Source of the DNA: BS750m-G62 sp964577175
GTDB taxonomy: Bacteria > Planctomycetota > Phycisphaerae > FEN-1346
Assembly (NCBI GenBank): GCA_964577175.1
Contig: CAZNYC010000015.1
Span: 1-43,167 of the forward strand
DNA: 43,167 bases
Direction of reading: 5' to 3'
In this document: one piece after another, positions 24,397 through 31,251 of the stretch
Layout: every line of letters starts with the position of its first letter
How positions within the stretch are numbered: the stretch's first letter is position 1
The notes under the pieces: generated by a model
Told to the model about the DNA's origin: nothing
Databases searched by the model: none
Seen by the model: only the letters and a program-made list of their open reading frames with translations
Made by a program: the position numbers and the translations under genes

Positions 24397-24566
24397 GCGC
24401 GGCGGGTCTCCGCCCCACCGCGCTCGACGATGTCATTCTGAGCGAGCGCAGCGAGCGAAGAATCTCGCCGTGGCCTTTGCCGTTGGTTGCGCGGTGGGTC
24501 TCCGCACCCACCGCGCTCGAAAGGGTTGTTTTGGGGCTGCGCGGCGGGTGCGGAGACCCGGCGCAC
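24397..24566. repeat. Composite A-B-A-A repeat cluster
   Basis: Family A hairpins at 24397-24423, 24489-24516 and 24539-24566 around a family B repeat. 24397-24494 is an exact 98-bp copy of 22287-22384, in direct orientation 2,110 bp away. Confidence 0.85.
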
Positions 24567-24596
24567 GAGTTAGCCTTGTAGTGTTAGGCGCGGTGT

Positions 24597-24717
24597 GTCA
24601 TCCTGGGCGAAACGAAGGATCTCGCCTTGCGTATGGTGTAAGAGCAACGACCACGGCGAGATTCCTCACTCCGCTCGGAGTACAGCGCTTCGGGCCGCAA
24701 GCGGCCCTCAGAATGAC
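24597..24717. repeat. Full-length family B inverted repeat
   Basis: Arms GTCATCCTGGGCGAAACGAAGG...CTCGCC and GGCGAGATTCCT...CCTCAGAATGAC. With the preceding cluster it fills the 382-bp gap 24374-24755 inside the transporter operon; no gene is seen there. Confidence 0.8.
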
Positions 24718-24755
24718 ATCTCCGAGCCGTCGAAGAGCCGAATGAGTATTGCCGC

Positions 24756-26366
24756 ATGAGCCCACACGCTGACACCTCCGCGGCGTCGCCCGCGCCGGCC
24801 GAGGCCCCGCCGGGGGATCTCGCTCTGCGGATGCTCGGCATCTCGAAGGCGTTCGGCAAGACCCGCGCCCTGGTGGACGTGGACCTTGAGGTCCGCCCCG
24901 GCGAGGTGCACGCCCTGGTGGGCGAGAACGGGGCCGGCAAGAGCACCCTCATGAAGATCCTCTCCGGCGCGCTCGACCCGGACGCCGGCGAGATGGTCCT
25001 GGAAGGCCGGCCGTACCGTCCCGGCGGGCCGCTCGAGGCCCGCTCCCGCGGCGTGGCGATGATTTACCAGGAACTCAGCCTTGCCCCGGGCCTCTCGGTG
25101 GAGGAGAACGTCCTGCTGGGCGTGGAGCCCCGGCGGGCCGGCTTCGTCCGCCGCGGTGAGATGCGCCGGCAGGTGACCGACGCCCTCCGCCGCCTCCACC
25201 ATCCGGATATCCACCCTGCTGCGCGCGTGGGCGATCTCTCCATCGGCGCCCAGCAACTCGTGGAGGTGGCCCGGGCCCTGGCCGCCGACGCCCGCGTCGT
25301 CGTCATGGACGAGCCCACCTCCAGCCTGGCCCAGGCCGACACGGAGGTCCTGTTCGAGGTGATCCGGGCGCTCAGGGACTCGGGTGTCAGCGTCATCTAC
25401 ATCAGCCACTTCCTGGAGGAGGTGCGGGCCATCGCCGACCGCTTCACCGTCCTGCGCGACGGGCAGGCCGTCGGCACGGCCGTGGTGGCCGAGACGCCCA
25501 CCGCCAAGATCATCCGCCTCATGGTCGGCCGTGACCTGGCTGATATGTACACCCGGGTGCCGCACGACGTCGGCGAGCCCGTCCTCGACCTGCGGGGCCT
25601 GACCGGCGAGGACGTGCCGCGCGAGGCCGACCTCCAGGTCCGCCGCGGCGAAATCTGCGGGGTCGCCGGACTCATCGGGTCCGGGCGGACCGAACTCGTG
25701 CGGGCCGTCTTCGGCCTCGACCCGGTCGCGAGCGGCGAGGTGCGGGTCCGGGGCCTCTCGTGCACCGGCTGGGGACCGCCGCGGATGCTCGCCCGCGGCG
25801 TCGGGTACCTCTCGGAGGACCGCAAGACGGAGGGCCTCGCCGAGAACCTCACCGTGGCCGACAACCTGACCCTGTCGCGTCTGCGGCCGTACGTGCGGTG
25901 GGGCCTCCTCAGCCGGGCGCGGGCGCGGGAGGCCGCGCGGGCGTGGATCGACCGCCTCGGCATCCGCACCCAGGGGCCCGAGCAGCCGATTACCGGCCTC
26001 TCCGGCGGGAACCAGCAGAAGGTGGCCCTGGCGCGCCTGCTGCACCAGGAGGCGGACGTGCTGCTGCTGGACGAGCCGACGCGCGGCATCGACGTGGGCT
26101 CCAAGGCCGACATCTACGCCCTCATCAGCGACCTTGCCGCCCAGGGCAAGGCCATCCTCTGGATCTCCAGTTACCTGCCGGAACTGCTGGGCGTCTCCGA
26201 TTCGCTGGCCGTCATGCACCGGGGCCTTCTGAGCGAGAAGCGCCCCGTGGCCGACTGGTCGCCCGAGGCCATCATGGAGGTGGCGACGGGCGGCGAGGCG
26301 GCCCCCGACGACGTGACCGCCGAGAGCGAGGACCCCCTCGGCCGGACGCGCGGCGACGGTTCATAG
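24756..26366 (+). CDS. Sugar ABC transporter double ATP-binding protein (RbsA-like)
   Basis: 536 residues, two fused ATPase domains. The first has Walker A GENGAGKST (56-64), a Q-loop (YQELS) and a signature LSIGAQQ with Walker B VVVMDEPTSSL. The second domain has a degenerate Walker A (GLIGSGRTE), a canonical LSGGNQQ (about 415) and LLLDEPTRGIDVG. This arrangement, with one degenerate P-loop, is normal for RbsA/MglA/XylG. It powers uptake of the sugar bound by the upstream lipoprotein. The ATG lacks an obvious Shine-Dalgarno sequence, and 382 bp of repeats separate it from the binding-protein gene. Confidence 0.95.
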   Translation: MSPHADTSAASPAPAEAPPGDLALRMLGISKAFGKTRALVDVDLEVRPGEVHALVGENGAGKSTLMKILSGALDPDAGEMVLEGRPYRPGGPLEARSRGVAMIYQELSLAPGLSVEENVLLGVEPRRAGFVRRGEMRRQVTDALRRLHHPDIHPAARVGDLSIGAQQLVEVARALAADARVVVMDEPTSSLAQADTEVLFEVIRALRDSGVSVIYISHFLEEVRAIADRFTVLRDGQAVGTAVVAETPTAKIIRLMVGRDLADMYTRVPHDVGEPVLDLRGLTGEDVPREADLQVRRGEICGVAGLIGSGRTELVRAVFGLDPVASGEVRVRGLSCTGWGPPRMLARGVGYLSEDRKTEGLAENLTVADNLTLSRLRPYVRWGLLSRARAREAARAWIDRLGIRTQGPEQPITGLSGGNQQKVALARLLHQEADVLLLDEPTRGIDVGSKADIYALISDLAAQGKAILWISSYLPELLGVSDSLAVMHRGLLSEKRPVADWSPEAIMEVATGGEAAPDDVTAESEDPLGRTRGDGS

Positions 26367-26442
26367 CGCGGTGGGCCGTCTTGCCACCGCGATGGAAAGG
26401 CCCTTTCCAGGCCGGCGCGGCGGGTGCGGAGACCCGCCGCGC
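26366..26442. repeat. Family A pair, first copy hybrid
   Basis: A hybrid hairpin (26366-26390, GCGCGGTGGGCCGTCTTGCCACCGCG) and a perfect family A hairpin (26415-26442, loop GCGGAG). A CCCTGCAAGCAGGG hairpin (26503-26516) follows, and GTTAGCC/GGCTAAC arms bracket the stretch 26461-26525. This is the whole of the 198-bp gap before the permease gene. Confidence 0.7.
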
Positions 26443-26564
26443 ATGAGTTGGCGTTGTGGTGTTAGCCGTCGGCCTTGGCCGGCGCGTGCCTTTCCGAACG
26501 CGCCCTGCAAGCAGGGTGGCTAACGGTAGGCGGTGTCGTTTACATTGCGCAGCACGAGGAACGG

Positions 26565-27692
26565 ATGACCCAGACCGACACCCAACCCGACCTCCTGCCG
26601 ACCGAACGGCCGCGGGCCCACCGCCGGATCATGAACATCGTGGGGCCGATGCTCGGCCTCTTGCTTATCGTGTTCGTGGGCGGCATCACCGAGTACTTCA
26701 TGGCGGGCACGCTGAAGTACTGGTCTCCCCAGAATCAGTGCATGGTCCTGACGCAGACCGTGACGGTGGCGCTGGGAGCGATCGGGATGACCATGGTCAT
26801 CATCTCTGGTGGCATCGACCTCTCGGCCGGCAGTGTCATCGCTTTGGCGGCCGTGGTGACGGCGTGGTTCATGCGCGAACTCTCGCCCGAAGGGGCGGCG
26901 GAACTGGGCGGCATGCCCGCCCTCTGGATCCCCCTGGTCGGCATGATGGCCGGCGTGGTGGCGGGCGGCCTGGCGGGGGCGACGAACGGTTTGCTCATCA
27001 CGCGCCTGAAACTGGCCCCGTTCATCATCACGCTCGGCATGATGTCGTTCGCCCGGGGCGTGGCCATGTGGATCGCAAACCTCCAGCGGATCGATGCGCC
27101 GAACAGTTGGCTTTCGAACTTCACGATGGCGCGGCTGAGCATTTTCCCGCTGGATATCGCCGGCGTCCGCTTCCTCCCGCCGTTGGAGGTGAAATGGGGC
27201 CCGCTCGACTGGGAAGGCGACGTGAACATCTCCGGGGCGGTGCTGATGGCCGTCGTGCTGGCCGTTGCCGGTGGGGTGCTGCTTAGTCGGACGCGGTTCG
27301 GTCGGCACATTTTCGCCGTCGGCTCGAACGCAGACACGGCCCGCCTGTGCGGCGTGCGGGTGGAACGCGTCAAGTGGGCCATTTACGCCGTCGCCGGGGC
27401 CCTGTTCGGCCTCGGCGGGGCCGTCAACTTCGGCCGGCTCGGGGTGGGCTCGCCGTCCACCGCGGCCATGAAGGAACTGGACATCATCGCCGCCGTCGTC
27501 ATCGGCGGCGGGTCCCTCAGCGGCGGTGTCGGCAGCATCCTGGGCAGCCTGATCGGCGCCCTCCTCGTCGCCCACCTGGGCAACTTGTGCGGGTTGCTCG
27601 GCGTGAAGATCTACGTCCGGTATATGGTGGTGGGGGCCGTCATCATCGTGGCCGTGGCCGTGGACCGCCTGCGGCAACGGGGACGGGAGTAG
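26565..27692 (+). CDS. Sugar ABC transporter permease (RbsC-like)
   Basis: 375 residues, about nine to ten membrane segments. The family hallmark GGIDLSAGSVIALAAVV lies at about residues 84-100 (ribose-type permease motif). The C-terminal part carries GSNADTARLCGVRVERVKW and VVIGGGSLSGGVGSILGSLIGALL, typical of RbsC/MglC. It forms the membrane channel for the sugar moved by the two upstream proteins. The ATG at 26565 has GAGGA 5 nt before it; earlier in-frame ATGs fall in repeat sequence. Last gene of the operon, convergent with the phosphodiesterase gene. Confidence 0.94.
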   Translation: MTQTDTQPDLLPTERPRAHRRIMNIVGPMLGLLLIVFVGGITEYFMAGTLKYWSPQNQCMVLTQTVTVALGAIGMTMVIISGGIDLSAGSVIALAAVVTAWFMRELSPEGAAELGGMPALWIPLVGMMAGVVAGGLAGATNGLLITRLKLAPFIITLGMMSFARGVAMWIANLQRIDAPNSWLSNFTMARLSIFPLDIAGVRFLPPLEVKWGPLDWEGDVNISGAVLMAVVLAVAGGVLLSRTRFGRHIFAVGSNADTARLCGVRVERVKWAIYAVAGALFGLGGAVNFGRLGVGSPSTAAMKELDIIAAVVIGGGSLSGGVGSILGSLIGALLVAHLGNLCGLLGVKIYVRYMVVGAVIIVAVAVDRLRQRGRE

Positions 27693-27735
27693 GGGGCCGC
27701 CGCATTCGCCGTCTCGCTTGCGCCGGGCGGCTCGC

Positions 27736-27822
27736 GCCGGGCAAGCCCGGCGGCTAAATGGAAATGTAGGCCGCGGCAAGCCGCGGCGGCTAAATGGAAA
27801 TGTAGACCGCGGCAAGCCGCGG
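27736..27822. repeat. CAAG hairpins with a 36-bp tandem repeat between convergent genes
   Basis: Hairpin GCCGGGCAAGCCCGGC (27736-27751) followed by two 36-bp units (27751-27786, 27787-27822), each CGGCTAAATGGAAATGTAG plus CCGCGGCAAGCCGCGG, differing by one base. They sit in the 133-bp gap between the permease and phosphodiesterase stops and may terminate both transcripts. Confidence 0.75.
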
Positions 27823-27825
27823 CGT

Positions 27826-29676
27826 TCACTTCTCGCCCACGATACTCCGCCCGTCGATGCCCTTCGGCACGGGCTTGCCCAAGAGGTCGAGCAGGGTCGG
27901 CACCACGTCCACCGCCCGCATCGGCGCCTCGCGTCGCTCGTGCGGCACGCCGGGGCCGGCCATCAGGAGGGGCGTCAGCATCTCCCCCGGCGCGAGGCCC
28001 CCGTGCCCCGCCTTGTGCACCTCGCCGAGGTCCCATCCGGGAGCGGCAAAGACCGCCAGGTCCCCCGAGCGCGGGGCGTCGAAGTAGACCGCCAGTTGCG
28101 GCACGAGGTCCGGGTAGGCCGTGTCGATGGTCGCATCGAGCCACGCGGCGGCGCCCAGCGGCTGGCCGAGGACCATCTTCGGCGGGAGGGCATCGGCGTA
28201 GCCCAGCGGGTCCTCGCCCTGGAGCACCCGGTAGGCGTACATGTCCTCATGCCGCCGTCGTGCGCGGCGGGTCTCCGCACCCGCCGCGCTGGAGGCGCGA
28301 TCGGCACGGTCGGTACGGAGACCGACCGCGCCAGAAACGATTTCCGCCGTCCCGTGCCGGTTCGTCACGCGGATGCGGTCCGGACCGGCCCGGTAAGCGA
28401 GGAGGTCCACGGCCTCCTGCTCGCGCAGCCGCTTGATGAGGTCGATGCGTTCGCCGTCGCGGGCCGGGTAGGCCCGCAGGTCGTCGGCGGAGGGGCGGAC
28501 GAGCCAGTTCTCGAAGGCCGGCCCGTCGTCGTCCCCGCCCGCAGCGTGCGCCTTCGGTTTGCGAAGCGAGACGGCCCAGTATCGGTCGCCCGAACCTGCC
28601 AGCACGCACGCGTGGTTGCCGTAATGGGCGAGCCGGTCCTCCAGCGTCGTCTCCTCCCACCGGTGCCCGGTGGCCACGTCGAGACGGAAGTCGTCGCGGA
28701 ACGCCTTCTCGATGGGCCAGTGATGGTCGACGTCGACCATGCCGTGGTCCGTCGTCAGGACGATGACCGTCGTGTCGAGCCGTCCGGCGGCCTCCAGGTC
28801 CCGCAGGACCCGGCCGATTTGGGCGTCGGTGTGCACGAGGGCCCGCTCGTACGCCTCCGTCGATACGCCGGAGCGGTACGCCTCCATGTCCGGCCACAGG
28901 AGGTACGCGATGACGAGGGCGGGGAACCTCTCCCGCTGCCGCGCCACCGACGCCGCAATGTGGAACCGCAGCAGCGAGAGGCGGTCCACAAGGTCGTACC
29001 ATCCGAAGAAGTAGGGCGGCCCGGCGCTGGTCCAGTTTTCGGCGAACTTGGTGGCCCCGCGGTGGGCCTGGAAGAAGAGGCTCATCGTGGTCTCGCCCTC
29101 GAGCCGCTCGTAGACGGTCGGGGCGATGTAGTCGCCGTCCAGCGTGTTCTTCTGGGCGATGGTCTCGTAGTTCCGCCGGACGAGGCGGGTGCGGTCGAAC
29201 CACTTGATGCCCGTCACGCCGTGCCGCCCGGGGAAGACGCCCGTCACGAACGAGGTCTCGCACGCCAAGGTGACGCTGGGGACGCTGGAGACGCATCGCC
29301 GGGCGTACAGGCCGCGGTCGACGAAATACCGCTGGATCATCGGCAGGCGGCCGTCCGAGAGCATCCGGTCGAAGACGTCGCGATTCACGCCATCGACAAA
29401 AAAGACAATGGCCGAGGGGGATTCATCTGCCGCCGCCGGCGGGAAGTCGAAGCCGAACGTCGCCTCCCGCTCGTCGTGCCAGGCGCCGCAGCCGGCGATA
29501 AATGCTGCGGCGAAGAGGAGGGTCAGAGCCATGAATCGCGGCGGGCCCTTGCGCAGAAGGCGCGGCGGGTCTCCGTACCCGCCGCGCTGATGCGCCGAAC
29601 GTCGTGTTTCGGCGCGGTGGGTGCGGAGACCCATCGCGCTCGCCCCTTGGTGTAAGCAGGCCGGCAGCGAACTCAC
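27826..29676 (-). CDS. AlkP-superfamily phosphodiesterase/nucleotide pyrophosphatase-like lipoprotein with two in-frame repeat pairs
   Basis: 616 residues from a GTG at 29676 whose codon overlaps the upstream stop (GTGA). Lipobox IAGC (Cys63). The type I phosphodiesterase core is visible: VFFVDGVNRDVFD (metal Asp95), SVPSVTLACETSF with candidate nucleophile Thr136, and TTDHGMVDVDHHWP for the second metal site. It should cleave phosphodiester or pyrophosphate bonds outside the inner membrane; substrate unknown. Two family A pairs are in frame: 29560-29639 (residues about 13-39, before the signal core) and 28262-28331 (residues about 449-472). Alternative start: ATG 29532, just before the hydrophobic core, but without a good ribosome site. 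Confidence 0.84.
   Translation of the reverse strand: MSSLPACLHQGASAMGLRTHRAETRRSAHQRGGYGDPPRLLRKGPPRFMALTLLFAAAFIAGCGAWHDEREATFGFDFPPAAADESPSAIVFFVDGVNRDVFDRMLSDGRLPMIQRYFVDRGLYARRCVSSVPSVTLACETSFVTGVFPGRHGVTGIKWFDRTRLVRRNYETIAQKNTLDGDYIAPTVYERLEGETTMSLFFQAHRGATKFAENWTSAGPPYFFGWYDLVDRLSLLRFHIAASVARQRERFPALVIAYLLWPDMEAYRSGVSTEAYERALVHTDAQIGRVLRDLEAAGRLDTTVIVLTTDHGMVDVDHHWPIEKAFRDDFRLDVATGHRWEETTLEDRLAHYGNHACVLAGSGDRYWAVSLRKPKAHAAGGDDDGPAFENWLVRPSADDLRAYPARDGERIDLIKRLREQEAVDLLAYRAGPDRIRVTNRHGTAEIVSGAVGLRTDRADRASSAAGAETRRARRRHEDMYAYRVLQGEDPLGYADALPPKMVLGQPLGAAAWLDATIDTAYPDLVPQLAVYFDAPRSGDLAVFAAPGWDLGEVHKAGHGGLAPGEMLTPLLMAGPGVPHERREAPMRAVDVVPTLLDLLGKPVPKGIDGRSIVGEK
28262..28331. repeat. REPIN-like family A pair in frame inside the phosphodiesterase gene
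   Basis: Hairpins 28262-28289 (loop CTCCGC) and 28304-28331 (loop ACGGAG; stem changed to GGTCGGT/ACCGACC, with compensating base changes), inverted, 14 bp apart. Frame is preserved and encodes an Arg/Ala-rich stretch (GAVGLRTDRADRASSAAG and onward). Confidence 0.85.
29560..29639. repeat. REPIN-like family A pair before the signal core of the phosphodiesterase
   Basis: Perfect hairpin 29560-29587 (loop CTCCGT) and 29612-29639 (loop GCGGAG), inverted, 24 bp apart. A half element (CGCGGCGGGCCC, about 29537) is also present. Confidence 0.85.
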
Positions 29677-31199
29677 GGCGTGGCCTCCCGCGGCGGGGGC
29701 CAGGGCCGGGCCACCAGCCCGGGCAGGACCTTCGGCAGGTCGCGCGACCGCAGCGGGCGGGCGGCCTCCGGCACGGGCCCCGCCGTCGACATGATGAACG
29801 CCGTGCTGCTCTTGGCGGCCAGGTCGCCGTGCGTGCTCGCCCCCTCGGGGTACCGGACGGCCCGGGACGGCATGCCGGCGCTGTAGGCGTCCTTCAGGCT
29901 GGCGATGACGTCCGGCACGTGCTCGGTGAGGCCGTGGAACCCCCGCCAGATGCGGACCACGGGATCCGGGTACTCATGGCGAGCGGTGAGCCGCAGCCAC
30001 GCGCGGTCGTCGGCGAAGCCGTCGGCGTCCAGGACACCCTCGTCGGCGGCCCGTTTGAGACTCTCGGCCAAGTGCAGCGGGTCGCCCGTCTCGCGGACGT
30101 ACCGGTAGCGGTCGCCGCGCTGCTCGATGCGGGCCCGGCCCTCGTCGGATTCCACGATGACGCGGCCGTCGGAGGCGTAGGTCACCACGTCGACGCCCTT
30201 GTGCTCCAGGAGTGCTTCGGAAAGGGCCGGGGCGCTCCGCGTGGCGAACGAGGCGTAGGTCACCAGGCCGTAATCGATGACGACCACGTCCTCCGGCTCG
30301 TCGAGCCGCTCGGTCACCTCCCAGCCGCGCTCGCGGAGGAACGACCGGAAGTCGATCCACTCGGCCGGCACGAGTTGGTGGCCGTGGTCCGAGAAGACGG
30401 TGATCTTCGTCAGGCCCCGCGACTGCCACACGAGTTGATGGGTCAGGCGGTCGATGGCCTCGAGGATTTCCTCCTGTCCCTTCGCCAGGTGCGTGGTGCC
30501 CATGCCGGCCGTCGAGACGAGATACGCGACGACCATCGGCCGGTCGCGGCGTGCGATGAGGCCCACCAGGGTCTTCAGTTCTTCCTTGAAGTAGTGTTGC
30601 GGGAAGAGGTACGCCAGCGGGTCCACGAGCGTGGGCGCCCGGTAGTCGGTGCAGCGGACCCAGTCCTCGTTGATCATGGAAAGGTAGTCGCCGTCGCCTC
30701 CGGCCATCCGGTTCCGGGCGTGGTCGAAGTACCGGGCCTCGTACCCGAAGGGGCGGATGCTCTGGAAGACGTCGGCCAGGGCGATGTCGGTCATCGACGG
30801 GTAGGTCGAGATGACCGGCGCCGGCGGATGGAACAATCGCAGACGCCCCGCCGCCTGCCACGCGCGGACCGTTTCGTAGCCCACGCCGTCGAGGATGAGG
30901 ACGAGGTGCCGGCACTGGTCGGTCGGCAGGCCGTCGAGGTCGACCATGGCCTCGGGGTCCCCGCCGCTCGGGGCGTAGCCGATGTGTGTGATGCGGCCGG
31001 CGTCGTTCGTGACGGCCACGTAGTCGGCCTGCCCGTCGCCGTCGGTATCGTAGGCCAGACGCTTGCCGGCGCTGGCGGCCGTGACCCGCAGGGGCTCGGC
31101 GGGGAACCGCAGCGGGCCGGTGCAGCCGCCGGCCAGCACCGCGGACGAGGCGCCGATGAGCACCGCCAGGGCGAGACGCAGGGGCGTACGCAGGGTCAT
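29673..31199 (-). CDS. AlkP-superfamily phosphodiesterase-like lipoprotein
   Basis: 508 residues, lipobox LAGGC (Cys26). After it a Ca-binding-like DTDGDGQAD loop (about 51-59) and then the phosphatase fold: LVLILDGVGYETV (metal Asp), STYPSMTDIALAD with a possible Thr/Ser nucleophile, and FSDHGHQLVP for the second metal site. It is related to the next gene (27826-29676) but clearly diverged. It probably hydrolyses a phosphoester or cell-envelope anionic polymer. It has a GGGAGGGAAGG stretch before the ATG. The GTGA overlap with the following gene suggests that the two enzymes are made together. It begins 53 bp after the archaemetzincin-like gene. Confidence 0.85.
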   Translation of the reverse strand: MTLRTPLRLALAVLIGASSAVLAGGCTGPLRFPAEPLRVTAASAGKRLAYDTDGDGQADYVAVTNDAGRITHIGYAPSGGDPEAMVDLDGLPTDQCRHLVLILDGVGYETVRAWQAAGRLRLFHPPAPVISTYPSMTDIALADVFQSIRPFGYEARYFDHARNRMAGGDGDYLSMINEDWVRCTDYRAPTLVDPLAYLFPQHYFKEELKTLVGLIARRDRPMVVAYLVSTAGMGTTHLAKGQEEILEAIDRLTHQLVWQSRGLTKITVFSDHGHQLVPAEWIDFRSFLRERGWEVTERLDEPEDVVVIDYGLVTYASFATRSAPALSEALLEHKGVDVVTYASDGRVIVESDEGRARIEQRGDRYRYVRETGDPLHLAESLKRAADEGVLDADGFADDRAWLRLTARHEYPDPVVRIWRGFHGLTEHVPDVIASLKDAYSAGMPSRAVRYPEGASTHGDLAAKSSTAFIMSTAGPVPEAARPLRSRDLPKVLPGLVARPWPPPREATP

Positions 31200-31251
31200 G
31201 CCGACCTTCCCTCCCGAACCGTTGCTTGGATTCCCGAATGACGGGCCTATT

